In this document: one piece after another, positions 25,740 through 34,354 of the stretch | How positions within the stretch are numbered: the stretch's first letter is position 1 | Layout of the letters: every line of letters begins with the position of its first letter | Assembly: GCF_002920615.1 (NCBI RefSeq) | Contig: NZ_PQSU01000018.1 | Location: forward strand, 1 to 64,000 | Source of the DNA: Streptomyces sp. Ru62 | GTDB lineage: Bacteria; Actinomycetota; Actinomycetes; Streptomycetales; Streptomycetaceae | Direction: 5' to 3' | Length of the DNA stretch: 64,000 nucleotides | Notes under the pieces: generated by a model | Seen by the model: only the letters and a program-made list of their open reading frames with translations | Databases searched by the model: none | Told to the model about the DNA's origin: nothing | Program-made: the position numbers and the translations under genes

Positions 25740-26681
25740 TCAGTGGCACAGCCGCGCTTCGTGCTCCGCGTGCCCGCCCGGCTCCAGCTGGAAGGTGCAG
25801 TGCTCCACGTCGAAGTGATCGCCCAGGCACCCCTGGAGTTCGTGCAGGATCTTCTCGTGCCCGATGGCGTTCAGCACCTCGGAGCTGACCACCACGTGCG
25901 CCGACAGCACCGGCATGCCCGAGGTGATCGTCCAGGCGTGCAGGTCGTGGACGTCCTCCACGCCGTCGAGGGCCAGGATGTGCGCCCGGACGTCCGCCAT
26001 GTCGACGCCCTTGGGGGCCGCCTCCAGCAGCACGTCCAGCGTCTCGCGCAGCAGCTTCAGCGTCCGCGGCACGATCATCAGGCCGATGACCAGCGAGGCC
26101 ACCGGGTCCGCCGCCTGCCAGCCGGTGACCAGGATCACCGCGGCCGAGATCAGCACCGCCACCGAGCCCAGCGCGTCCGCGGCCACCTCCAGGAAGGCGC
26201 CGCGCACGTTCAGGCTCTCCTTCTGCCCGCGCATCAGCAGCACCAGGGAGATGGAGTTCGCCACCAGGCCGATCAGACCGAACACGACCATCAGGCCGCC
26301 CCGGGTCTGCGCGGGCTCCACGAACCGCTGGGCCGCCTCGTACAGGACGTACCCGCCCACTCCGAGCAGCAGCAGACAGTTGGCCAGGGCCGCGAGGATC
26401 TCGGCGCGGGCGTAGCCGTAGGTGCGGTTGGTGCTCGCCGGGCGGTTCGCGAAGTGCACGGCGAGCAGGGCCATGCCGAGGCCCACCGCGTCGGTCGCCA
26501 TGTGCGCCGCGTCCGCGATCAGCGCGAGCGAGTCCGCGATCAGGCCGCCGACGATCTCGACGACCATCACCGTCAGCGTGATGCCCAGCGCGATCCTCAG
26601 CCGGCCCCGGTACGCGGCCGTGGCCGTACCCGTGGCCGGCGCGTGGGAGTGCGCGTGCCCGTGGTCGTGCCCTGCCCCCAT
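25740..26681 (-). CDS. Cation diffusion facilitator (CzcD/ZitB-like Zn/Co/Cd efflux)
   Basis: A 313-residue CDF transporter. A His-rich N-terminus (GHDHGHAHSHAP) precedes six predicted membrane helices. The metal site in helix II is LIADAAHMATDAVGL; the corresponding helix V site reads FLEVAADALGSVAV, with Glu where many members have His. The C-terminal cytoplasmic domain includes VEDVHDLHAWTITSG. It exports divalent metal in exchange for protons. No metal regulator gene adjoins it. Confidence 0.9.
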   Translation of the reverse strand: MGAGHDHGHAHSHAPATGTATAAYRGRLRIALGITLTVMVVEIVGGLIADSLALIADAAHMATDAVGLGMALLAVHFANRPASTNRTYGYARAEILAALANCLLLLGVGGYVLYEAAQRFVEPAQTRGGLMVVFGLIGLVANSISLVLLMRGQKESLNVRGAFLEVAADALGSVAVLISAAVILVTGWQAADPVASLVIGLMIVPRTLKLLRETLDVLLEAAPKGVDMADVRAHILALDGVEDVHDLHAWTITSGMPVLSAHVVVSSEVLNAIGHEKILHELQGCLGDHFDVEHCTFQLEPGGHAEHEARLCH

Positions 26682-26774
26682 GACTACCGCCTTCCGTGTG
26701 GCTGCCCGGAGGCCAGTGAACTACGGGGCGGGGGTATGGGGCAACGCGGCACTGAACACCGTTGTCATGTGCCG

Positions 26775-26801
26775 TGACCTGCGGAAACGTTCCGCAGGTC
26801 A
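26775..26801. terminator. 12-bp perfect stem-loop after galE
   Basis: TGACCTGCGGAA at 26775-26786 pairs perfectly with TTCCGCAGGTCA at 26790-26801 over a 3-base loop. It lies 18 bases after the galE stop on the minus strand and upstream of the CDF gene, so it probably ends galE transcription. Confidence 0.6.
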
Positions 26802-26818
26802 GAGGGCCGGCGGCTCCG

Positions 26819-27790
26819 TCAGCCGCCGTGGTGCAGCCGCCAGCCCGCCCACGCCGACTCGATCATCTCCCGCACCCCGCGCCGGGCCCGCCAGCCCAGT
26901 GCCTCGGCGGCCCGCTCGGCCGAGGCCACCGCGCGGGGCGCGTCGCCGGGGCGGCGGCCCTCCACCACGGGCGCCCGGCGGTCCCCGCTGACCTCCCCGA
27001 TCACCGTGATCAGCTCGCGCACCGAGACCCCCTCGCCCCGGCCGATGTTCAGCGTCAGATCACCGGTGAGGTCCCCGGCGGCCAGCCGGCGGGCCGCCGC
27101 CAGGTGGGCCTCCGCCAGATCGGCGACGTGGATGTAGTCCCTGACACAGGTGCCGTCCGGCGTCGGGTAGTCGTCGCCGAAGATGCGCGGGGCCTCGTCC
27201 CGGGTGAGCCGGTCGAAGACCATCGGCACGATGTTGAACACCCCCGTGTCCGCCAGCTCCGGCGCCGCCGCGCCCGCCACGTTGAAATAGCGCAGGCACA
27301 CGGTGGAGATCCCGTGCGCCCGCCCCGCCGCCCGCACCAGCCACTCACCGGCCAGCTTGGTCTCGCCGTACGGGTTCACCGGGACGCACGGGGTGTCCTC
27401 GGTGATCAGGTCCACGTCCGGGTTGCCGTACACCGCCGCCGACGACGAGAACAGCAGGCGGCCGATGCCCGCCTCGGCCACCGCGTCCAGGAGCGTGGCC
27501 AGACCGCCCACGTTCTCCCGGTAGTAGCGGGTGGGCTGGGCCACCGACTCCGCGACCTGCTTGCGCGCCGCGAGATGGACGACCCCGGTCACGCCGTGCT
27601 CCGCGAAGACCCGCTTCAGCAGCGCCCCGTCCAGCGTCGAACCCTGGACCAGCGGCACCTCGGCCGGGAGCCGCGCGGGCACGGCGGCCGACAGGTCGTC
27701 CAGCGCCACCACGTTCTCCCCGGCGCCCGCCATGGCCCGTGCCACATGCGCCCCGATGTATCCGGCTCCGCCGGTGATCAGCCACGTCAT
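26819..27790 (-). CDS. galE: UDP-glucose 4-epimerase
   Basis: A 323-residue extended short-chain dehydrogenase. MTWLITGGAGYIGAHVARAM gives the NAD site, SSSAAVYG the catalytic Ser region, and NPYGETKLAGE the catalytic Tyr-Lys pair; RYFNVAGA and CVRDYIHVADLAEAH complete the GalE pattern. It interconverts UDP-glucose and UDP-galactose. ATG 27790 is the family start. It is divergent from the CDP-alcohol/exporter operon with 275 bases between, so it could supply sugar nucleotides to that operon's glycosyltransferase. Confidence 0.9.
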   Translation of the reverse strand: MTWLITGGAGYIGAHVARAMAGAGENVVALDDLSAAVPARLPAEVPLVQGSTLDGALLKRVFAEHGVTGVVHLAARKQVAESVAQPTRYYRENVGGLATLLDAVAEAGIGRLLFSSSAAVYGNPDVDLITEDTPCVPVNPYGETKLAGEWLVRAAGRAHGISTVCLRYFNVAGAAAPELADTGVFNIVPMVFDRLTRDEAPRIFGDDYPTPDGTCVRDYIHVADLAEAHLAAARRLAAGDLTGDLTLNIGRGEGVSVRELITVIGEVSGDRRAPVVEGRRPGDAPRAVASAERAAEALGWRARRGVREMIESAWAGWRLHHGG

Positions 27791-27943
27791 GGTCGTCCAC
27801 CCTATGCCGAACCTGTGCCGAACGGCCCGGTGTCCCGGTTGCCCGGGTCTGCCCCACGGGTTTGTGGGCCGGCCCCCGCATCCCCGATGATGATCGCGGC
27901 AAAGGCCGGGGCAGCCCCCGTGGGCCGGACCGTGAACGGCCGG

Positions 27944-27974
27944 TGAACACCGGCTCAGGACCATCCGATACCCT
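27944..27974 (+). promoter_or_regulatory. Putative promoter of the CDP-alcohol/exporter operon
   Basis: TGAACA at 27944-27949 and GATACCCT at 27967-27974 are spaced like -35 and -10 elements (17-19 bases), about 90 bases before the operon's first start codon. The match is modest. No other candidate in the 275-base divergent region is better. Confidence 0.3.
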
Positions 27975-28065
27975 CTGCCGACATGCCGCCCGGGTGCCGC
28001 AGGCAGGGCGCCCCACCACGCGAGAGACCGGCGCCCACGCGCCGGCACCCAGGGAGTGAGTTCGG

Positions 28066-29898
28066 TTGTCGACGGCCATCGTCACCGGTCAGCCGGTCCC
28101 CGGATCGTCACTGGAGAACGATCTGCGGTCCCTCGGCTTCGATGTGCGCGTGGCCGCCGACGCCGCCGAGACGGAGACCCTGCTCGCGGCCGTGCCGGCC
28201 GACCGGCGGGTGGCCCTGGTCGACGCCCGTTTCGTCGGCCACCTGCACGCGCTGCGCCTCGGCCTGACCGATCCGCGCTTCCCGCTCGCCGCCGTGCCCG
28301 GCGCCGTCACCGCCCAGCCGGACGCCCGGCCGGCGCTCACCCGGGCCGTGGCCCGCGAGACCTCCGCGCCCGGCGGTACGGCAACCGCCCGCGCGGCCGG
28401 GGGCGGCGCGCCCGCGCTCGCCCTGGACAGCCTCGCCGACCGCGTCGCCGAAGCCCTCGACGCCGACGGCGGCGCGGTGCACCGGCCCGAGCTGGGCAGC
28501 CTGGTCGCCGTCGTGCCCGCCGACCCGCAGGCCCGCAACGAGGCCCGGCAGGCCGTCTCCGCCGTAGACGACGAGGCCGTCCGCCTGAAGTCGGCCGTGA
28601 AGTCCCGGGACGGCTTCTTCACCACGTTCTTCATCAGCCCCTACTCGCGCTACATCGCCCGCTGGTGCGCACGCCGGGGCCTGACCCCGAACCAGGTCAC
28701 CACGGCCTCGCTGCTCACCGCCCTGATAGCGGCCGGCTGCGCGGCGACCGGCACCCGGGGCGGCTTCGTGGCGGCCGGAGTGCTGCTGATCGCCTCCTTC
28801 GTCCTGGACTGCACCGACGGCCAGCTCGCCCGCTACGCCCTGAAGTACTCCACCCTCGGCGCCTGGCTCGACGCCACCTTCGACCGGGCCAAGGAATACG
28901 CCTACTACGCCGGCCTCGCCCTCGGCGCGGCCCGCGGCGGTGACGACGTGTGGGCCCTCGCCCTCGGCGCGATGATCCTCCAGACCTGCCGGCACGTGGT
29001 CGACTTCTCCTTCAACGAGGCCAACCACGACGCCACCGCCAACACCAGCCCCACCGCCGCCCTCTCCGACAAGCTCGACAGCGTCGGCTGGACCGTCTGG
29101 CTGCGGCGGATGATCGTGCTGCCGATCGGCGAGCGCTGGGCGATGATCGCGGTCCTCACCGCGCTCACCACCCCCCGGATCACCTTCTACGTCCTGCTCG
29201 CCGGCTGCGCCTTCGCGGCGGCGTACACCACGGCGGGCCGGGTGCTGCGCTCGGTGACCCGCAAGGCGCGGCGCACCGAGCGGGCGGCACAGGCCCTCGC
29301 CGACCTCGCCGACCCGGGCCCGCTCGCCGGGGCCCTGCGGCGCGTGGCCCGGAAGGGCCTCCCCGGGCTCGCCGTGCCCGCCGTCGCCCTGCTCGGCGGG
29401 GCCGTGGTCGTGGCCTGCTCGGCCCTCACGGACTTCGGCGGGCCGCTGCCCGTCGCCGGCGCCGTCGTGTACGTCCTCACCTCCGCCCTCGCCGTCGCCC
29501 GCCCCCTCAAGGGCGCCCTCGACTGGCTCGTCCCGCCCTTCTTCCGGGCCGCCGAGTACGGCACCGTCCTGGCGCTGGCCGGTAAAGCGGGCGTGAACGG
29601 GGCCCTTCCCGCGGCTTTCGGCCTGGTGGCGGCCGTCGCCTACCATCACTACGACACGGTGTACCGCATCCGCGGCAACGCCGGAGCGCCCCCGGCCTGG
29701 CTGGTGCGCGCCATCGGGGGGCAGGAGGGGCGGACGCTGCTCGTCGCCGTCCTGGCCGCGGTGCTCACCGGCGCGCAGTTCAAGGTCGCGCTCACCGTCC
29801 TCGCCGTGGCCGTCGCCCTGGTGGTGCTCGTCGAGAGCATCCGCTTCTGGGTGTCCGCCGGGGCACCCGCCGTACACGACGAAGGAGAAACCGCATGA
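28066..29898 (+). CDS. CDP-alcohol phosphotransferase, DUF5941-type, membrane protein
   Basis: A 610-residue protein starting at TTG with GGGAG eight bases upstream. Residues 1-170 are a soluble Ala-rich domain ending in AVDDEAVRLKSAVKSRDGFF, the linker usually seen between nucleotidyltransferase and phosphotransferase halves in inositol-phosphate-type fusions. The membrane part carries the complete CDP-alcohol phosphotransferase signature in DCTDGQLARYALKYS, then TLGAWLDATFD (all four Asp present) near residues 247-270. It should transfer an alcohol-phosphate from a CDP-alcohol to an acceptor alcohol. The rest is predicted helices in the membrane. It overlaps the next gene by four bases. Product unknown. 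Confidence 0.82.
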   Translation: MSTAIVTGQPVPGSSLENDLRSLGFDVRVAADAAETETLLAAVPADRRVALVDARFVGHLHALRLGLTDPRFPLAAVPGAVTAQPDARPALTRAVARETSAPGGTATARAAGGGAPALALDSLADRVAEALDADGGAVHRPELGSLVAVVPADPQARNEARQAVSAVDDEAVRLKSAVKSRDGFFTTFFISPYSRYIARWCARRGLTPNQVTTASLLTALIAAGCAATGTRGGFVAAGVLLIASFVLDCTDGQLARYALKYSTLGAWLDATFDRAKEYAYYAGLALGAARGGDDVWALALGAMILQTCRHVVDFSFNEANHDATANTSPTAALSDKLDSVGWTVWLRRMIVLPIGERWAMIAVLTALTTPRITFYVLLAGCAFAAAYTTAGRVLRSVTRKARRTERAAQALADLADPGPLAGALRRVARKGLPGLAVPAVALLGGAVVVACSALTDFGGPLPVAGAVVYVLTSALAVARPLKGALDWLVPPFFRAAEYGTVLALAGKAGVNGALPAAFGLVAAVAYHHYDTVYRIRGNAGAPPAWLVRAIGGQEGRTLLVAVLAAVLTGAQFKVALTVLAVAVALVVLVESIRFWVSAGAPAVHDEGETA

Positions 29899-30647
29899 TC
29901 GGCCTTGTGCTGGCGGCCGGCGCCGGGCGCCGTCTGCGCCCCTACACCGACACCCTGCCCAAGGCTCTGGTGCCGGTGGGTCCCGAGGGCGCGGAGGAGT
30001 CGCTGACGGTCCTGGACCTGACCCTGGGGAACTTCGCCGAGGTGGGGCTGACCGAGGTCGGGATCATCGTCGGCTACCGCAAGGAGGCCGTGTACGAGCG
30101 TAAGGCGGCCCTGGAGCGGAAGTACGGCCTGAAGCTCACGCTCATCGACAACGACAAGGCCGAGGAGTGGAACAACGCCTACTCCCTGTGGTGCGGCCGT
30201 GACGCCCTGAAGGACGGCGTGATCCTCGCCAACGGCGACACCGTGCACCCGGTCTCCGTCGAGAAGACCCTCCTCGCCGCGCGCGGCGACGGCAAGAAGA
30301 TCATCCTCGCCCTGGACACGGTGAAGAGCCTGGCCGACGAGGAGATGAAGGTCGTCGTGGACCCCGCGAAGGGCATGACGAGGATCACCAAGCTGATGGA
30401 CCCGGCCGAGGCCACCGGCGAGTACATCGGCGTCACCCTGATCGAGGGCGACGCCGCTCCCGAGCTGGCCGACGCGCTGAAGACGGTCTGGGAGACCGAC
30501 CCGCAGCAGTTCTACGAGCACGGCTACCAGGAGCTCGTGAACCGCGGCTTCCGCATCGACGTGGCACCGATCGGTGAGGTCGAGTGGGTCGAGATCGACA
30601 ACCACGACGACCTCGCCCGCGGACGGGAGATCGCGTGCCAGTACTGA
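29895..30647 (+). CDS. Sugar/polyol-phosphate nucleotidyltransferase (phosphocholine cytidylyltransferase-like)
   Basis: A 250-residue NTP transferase. The signature MIGLVLAAGAGRRLRPYTDT with PKALVPVG binds the nucleotide; LIDNDKAEEWNNAYSLWCG and VILANGDTVHP (metal-binding Asp) are typical of the LicC/inositol-1-phosphate cytidylyltransferase branch. It should activate a phosphorylated alcohol as a CDP derivative for the phosphotransferases on either side. The start overlaps the previous stop (ATGA), indicating coupled translation. Alternative: a hexose-1-phosphate nucleotidyltransferase. Confidence 0.8.
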   Translation: MIGLVLAAGAGRRLRPYTDTLPKALVPVGPEGAEESLTVLDLTLGNFAEVGLTEVGIIVGYRKEAVYERKAALERKYGLKLTLIDNDKAEEWNNAYSLWCGRDALKDGVILANGDTVHPVSVEKTLLAARGDGKKIILALDTVKSLADEEMKVVVDPAKGMTRITKLMDPAEATGEYIGVTLIEGDAAPELADALKTVWETDPQQFYEHGYQELVNRGFRIDVAPIGEVEWVEIDNHDDLARGREIACQY

Positions 30648-31696
30648 CCCGGCTCATCCCCTCGCCGGTCGTCGTCGACATCCGCCCGGGTGCCCTCGAC
30701 GACCTGGCCTGTGTCCTCGCCGACCAGCGGATCTCGCATTCCGGGCGGCTCGCCGTCGCCGTCAGCGGCGGCTCCGGAGCCCGGCTGCGCGAGCGCCTCG
30801 CGCCCTCGCTGCCCGGGGCCGTCTGGTACGAGGTGGGCGGCGGCACCCTGGACGACGCGATCCGGCTGGCCGACGAGATGAAGTCGGGTCACTACGACGC
30901 GGTCGTCGGCCTCGGCGGCGGCAAGATCATCGACTGCGCCAAGTTCGCCGCGGCACGCGTCGGCCTCCCCCTGGTCGCCGTACCGACGAACCTCGCGCAC
31001 GACGGCCTGTGCTCCCCGGTCGCCACCCTCGACAACGACGCGGGCCGCGGCTCCTACGGCGTCCCCAACCCGATCGCGGCCGTGATCGACCTGGACGTCA
31101 TCCGCGAGGCCCCGGCCCGTTTCGTGCGCGCCGGCATCGGTGACGCGATCTCCAACATCAACGCGGTCGCGGACTGGGAGCTGGCGAACCGGATCAAGGG
31201 CGAGCAGATCGACGGTCTGGCCGCCGCCATGGCCCGGCAGGCCGGTGAGGCGGTGCTCCGGCACCCCGGCGGCATCGGGGACAACGACTTCCTCCAGGTG
31301 CTCGCCGAAGCGCTGGTCCTCACCGGTGTCGCCATGTCCATCTCCGGCGACTCCCGGCCCGCCTCCGGCTCCTGCCACGAGATCAACCACGCCTTCGACC
31401 TGCTCTACCCCCAGCGCGCCGCGGCCCACGGCGAGCAGTGCGGCCTCGGCGCCGCCTTCGCGATGTACCTGCGCGGCGCCCACGAGGAGTCGGCGTACAT
31501 GGCCGAGGTGCTGCGCCGGCACGGGCTCCCGGTGCTGCCGGAGGAGATCGGTTTCACGCTGGACGAGTTCGTCCGCGCGGTGGAGTTCGCCCCCGAGACC
31601 CGCCCCGGCCGCTACACGATCCTCGAACACCTCGACCTCAAGACGAACCAGATCAAGGACATCTACGCCGACTATGTCAAGGCCATCGGTAGCTGA
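30635..31696 (+). CDS. Iron-containing alcohol dehydrogenase family, sn-glycerol-1-phosphate dehydrogenase-like
   Basis: A 353-residue dehydrogenase. YDAVVGLGGGKIIDCAKFAA binds NAD(P); VPTNLAHDGLCSPVATL and GSCHEINHAFD plus AAAHGEQCGLG hold the Asp/His/His metal ligands expected for EgsA/AraM-type glycerol-1-phosphate dehydrogenases. Known members reduce dihydroxyacetone phosphate to glycerol-1-phosphate; relatives make other polyol phosphates. The GTG start giving VPVLTRLIPS has GGGAG before it and overlaps the previous gene by 13 bases. It probably makes the alcohol-phosphate that the neighbouring nucleotidyltransferase activates. Confidence 0.82.
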   Translation: MPVLTRLIPSPVVVDIRPGALDDLACVLADQRISHSGRLAVAVSGGSGARLRERLAPSLPGAVWYEVGGGTLDDAIRLADEMKSGHYDAVVGLGGGKIIDCAKFAAARVGLPLVAVPTNLAHDGLCSPVATLDNDAGRGSYGVPNPIAAVIDLDVIREAPARFVRAGIGDAISNINAVADWELANRIKGEQIDGLAAAMARQAGEAVLRHPGGIGDNDFLQVLAEALVLTGVAMSISGDSRPASGSCHEINHAFDLLYPQRAAAHGEQCGLGAAFAMYLRGAHEESAYMAEVLRRHGLPVLPEEIGFTLDEFVRAVEFAPETRPGRYTILEHLDLKTNQIKDIYADYVKAIGS

Positions 31697-32453
31697 ACTC
31701 CGTCCGGTCGTCCACCCCGCGGGGGTGAAGGACCGGCGCAGCGGTGAGCACTGGGCAGGACGCCTCTACATGCGCGAGGTGTCCCTGCGCGTCGACCGCT
31801 ACCTGGTGAACACCAGGGTCACGCCCAACCAGCTCACGTACCTGATGACCGTCTGCGGTGTGCTCGCGGCCCCGGCCCTGCTGGTGCCGGGGATCCCGGG
31901 CGCCGTGCTCGGCGTGGTCGCCACCCAGCTCTACCTTCTGCTGGACTGCGTCGACGGTGAGATCGCCCGCTGGCGGAAGCAGTACTCGCTCGGCGGGGTC
32001 TACCTGGACCGCGTCGGGGCCTACCTCACCGACGCGGCCGTCCTGGTCGGCCTCGGCCTGCGCGCCGCCGACCTGTGGGGCAGCGGCCGGATCGACTGGC
32101 TGTGGGCCTTCCTCGGCACCCTCGCCGCGCTCGGCGCCATCCTGATCAAGGCCGAGACCGACCTGGTCGGCGTGGCCCGGCACCAGACCGGCCGGCCCCC
32201 GGTGCAGGAGACCGCCTCGGAGCCGCGCTCCTCCGGCATGGCGCTGGCCCGCCGGGCCGCCTCGGCGCTGAAGTTCCACCGGCTGATCCTCGGCATCGAG
32301 GCCTCGCTGCTCATCGTCGTCCTCGCGATCGTGGACCAGGCCCGCGGCGACCTGTTCTTCACCCGCCTCGGTACGGCCGTCCTCGCCGGCATCGCCCTGC
32401 TCCAGACGCTGCTGCACCTGGTGTCCATCCTCGCCTCCAGCAGGCTGAAGTGA
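31674..32453 (+). CDS. Second CDP-alcohol phosphotransferase family membrane protein
   Basis: A 259-residue membrane protein with the segment RVTPNQLTYLMTVCGVL and the signature DCVDGEIARWRKQYS followed by GVYLDRVGAYLTD. The first three Asp of the family motif are present, but the fourth (proposed base) position is Ala. About six hydrophobic helices follow. The ATG start (MSRPSVAELR) overlaps the dehydrogenase gene by 23 bases and has only a distant AAGGA. A downstream GTG near 31725 is an alternative. It is part of the same operon. Either a diverged transferase or a partner of the first one. Confidence 0.75.
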   Translation: MSRPSVAELRPVVHPAGVKDRRSGEHWAGRLYMREVSLRVDRYLVNTRVTPNQLTYLMTVCGVLAAPALLVPGIPGAVLGVVATQLYLLLDCVDGEIARWRKQYSLGGVYLDRVGAYLTDAAVLVGLGLRAADLWGSGRIDWLWAFLGTLAALGAILIKAETDLVGVARHQTGRPPVQETASEPRSSGMALARRAASALKFHRLILGIEASLLIVVLAIVDQARGDLFFTRLGTAVLAGIALLQTLLHLVSILASSRLK

Positions 32454-33334
32454 GCGCGCCCATGAAGGTCGGTGCCGTCATCATCACCATGGGCAACCGG
32501 CCCGAGGAGCTGCGGGCCCTGCTCGACTCCGTCGCCAAGCAGGACGGCGACCCGGTCCAGGTGGTCGTCGTCGGCAACGGCTCGCCCGTCCCGGACGTGC
32601 CCGAGGGCGTGCGGACGGTCGAGCTGCCCGAGAACCTGGGCATTCCCGGCGGGCGCAACGTCGGCATAGAGGCCTTCGGACCCGGCGGTCGCGATGTCGA
32701 CATATTGCTCTTCCTCGACGACGACGGCCTGCTCGCCCGCCACGACACCGCCGAGCTGTGCCGCGCGGCCTTCGCCGCCGACCCGGAGCTGGGCATCATC
32801 AGCTTCCGCATCGCCGATCCCGACACCGGCGAGACCCAGCGCCGGCACGTGCCCCGGCTGCGCGCCTCCGACCCGATGCGCTCCTCCCGGGTCACCACCT
32901 TCCTCGGCGGCGCCAACGCCGTCCGCACCCGCGTCTTCGCGGACGTCGGCGGGCTCCCGGACGCGTTCTTCTACGCGCACGAGGAAACCGACCTGGCATG
33001 GCGGGCCCTCGACGCGGGCTGGATGATCGACTACCGGTCCGACATGGTGCTGTACCACCCCACGACCGCGCCCTCGCGGCACGCGGTCTACCACCGTATG
33101 GTCGCCCGCAACCGCGTCTGGCTCGCCCGCCGCAACCTCCCCGCCCTCCTGGTCCCGGTCTACCTGGGTGTCTGGCTGCTGCTCACGCTGCTCCGCCGCC
33201 CCTCGCGGCCGGCCCTGAAGGCATGGTTCGGCGGCTTCCGGGAAGGCTGGACGACGCCCTGCGGTCCCCGCCGCCCGATGCGCTGGCGTACGGTGTGGCG
33301 ACTCACCCGACTGGGCCGTCCGCCGGTCATCTGA
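32450..33334 (+). CDS. Glycosyltransferase family 2
   Basis: A 294-residue GT-A enzyme. VGAVIITMGNRPEELRALLD opens the nucleotide-sugar domain, ENLGIPGGRNVGIEA follows, LLFLDDDGLL is the DXD-like metal site, and FYAHEETDLAWRALDAGW is the acceptor/catalytic region near residue 180. A hydrophobic segment (LLVPVYLGVWLLLTLL) near residue 230 suggests membrane association. It probably decorates the operon's product with a sugar. The GTG start overlaps the previous stop by four bases; ATG 32462 is an alternative. The 3' end is followed by a tight 7-8 bp hairpin at 33359-33376 before the exporter genes. Confidence 0.85.
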   Translation: MSAPMKVGAVIITMGNRPEELRALLDSVAKQDGDPVQVVVVGNGSPVPDVPEGVRTVELPENLGIPGGRNVGIEAFGPGGRDVDILLFLDDDGLLARHDTAELCRAAFAADPELGIISFRIADPDTGETQRRHVPRLRASDPMRSSRVTTFLGGANAVRTRVFADVGGLPDAFFYAHEETDLAWRALDAGWMIDYRSDMVLYHPTTAPSRHAVYHRMVARNRVWLARRNLPALLVPVYLGVWLLLTLLRRPSRPALKAWFGGFREGWTTPCGPRRPMRWRTVWRLTRLGRPPVI

Positions 33335-33424
33335 CAAGCTCGTCCCTGGAGTGCCAGGGCGCCCGTGGACGGGCGCGCGGGACGACGAACTCGAACGCGA
33401 ATCCGAAGACGAAAGTATCCACCT

Positions 33425-34354
33425 GTGAGTGAGACCACGCACGACGGCACGGTCGCCGTGACCGCGGCCGCGCCGCCCGACGAGGGGCTGACGGCGGCCC
33501 AGCTCGCCGCCAAGTACGGGCTTGCCGTGAGCGGCGCCCGGCCCTCGCTCGTGGAGTACGTCCGTCAGCTCTGGGGGCGCCGCCACTTCATCCTCGCCTT
33601 CTCCCAGGCGAAGCTGACCGCGCAGTACAGCCAGGCCAAGCTGGGCCAGCTCTGGCAGGTGGCCACGCCGCTGCTGAACGCGGCCGTGTACTTCTTCATC
33701 TTCGGCCTGATCCTGCACGCCAGCCGCGGCATGTCACAGGACGTGTACATCCCGTTCCTGGTCACCGGCGTGTTCGTGTTCACCTTCACGCAGAGTTCGG
33801 TGATGTCGGGCGTCCGCGCGATCTCCGGCAACCTCGGGCTGGTGCGCGCCCTGCACTTCCCGCGCGCCTCGCTGCCCGTCTCCTTCTCGCTCCAGCAGCT
33901 CCAGCAGCTGCTGTTCTCGATGATCGTGCTGTTCCTCGTGGCGATCGGCTTCGGCAGCTATCCGGACCTGTCCTGGCTGCTGATCGTGCCCGTCCTCGCC
34001 CTGCAGTTCCTCTTCAACACCGGGCTCGCGCTCATCATGGCCCGTGCGGGTGCCAAGACCCCGGACCTGGCCCAGCTGATGCCGTTCGTGATGCGGACGT
34101 GGATGTACGCCTCCGGCGTGATGTTCTCCATCCCGATCATGCTGGAGGACAAGCCGCACTGGATCGCGACGGTCCTGCAGTGGAACCCGGCCGCCGTCTA
34201 CATGGACCTGATGCGCTTCGCCCTGATCGACGGCTACGGTTCCGAGAACCTGCCCGACCACGTGTGGGCGGTGGCCGGCGGCTGGGCCGTGCTCTTCGCC
34301 GTGGGCGGCTTCGTGTACTTCTGGAAGGCGGAGGAGCGGTACGGCCGTGGCTGA
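33425..34354 (+). CDS. ABC-2 type exporter permease (TagG/RfbA-like)
   Basis: A 309-residue membrane protein with six predicted helices. A cytoplasmic N-terminus of about 60 residues precedes FSQAKLTAQYSQAKLGQLWQ, the amphipathic segment typical of polysaccharide and teichoic acid exporters of the ABC-2 family. RALHFPRASLPVSFSLQQLQ and LQWNPAAVYMDLMRFAL are further TagG-like motifs. It pairs with the following ATPase to flip a lipid-linked polymer or glycolipid across the membrane. The GTG start (VSETTHDGT) follows GAAAG. Confidence 0.85.
   Translation: MSETTHDGTVAVTAAAPPDEGLTAAQLAAKYGLAVSGARPSLVEYVRQLWGRRHFILAFSQAKLTAQYSQAKLGQLWQVATPLLNAAVYFFIFGLILHASRGMSQDVYIPFLVTGVFVFTFTQSSVMSGVRAISGNLGLVRALHFPRASLPVSFSLQQLQQLLFSMIVLFLVAIGFGSYPDLSWLLIVPVLALQFLFNTGLALIMARAGAKTPDLAQLMPFVMRTWMYASGVMFSIPIMLEDKPHWIATVLQWNPAAVYMDLMRFALIDGYGSENLPDHVWAVAGGWAVLFAVGGFVYFWKAEERYGRG

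Noticed and set aside
26700..26760. G-rich segment CTACGGGGCGGGGGTATGGG considered as a CsoR-type copper operator for the CDF gene
   Set aside because: CsoR sites are inverted (ATACCCC paired with GGGGTAT); here the two halves are not symmetric.
28108..29877. Minus-strand frame opposite the DUF5941 gene
   Set aside because: Mirror of the real coding frame; the plus strand has the full CDP-alcohol phosphotransferase motif.
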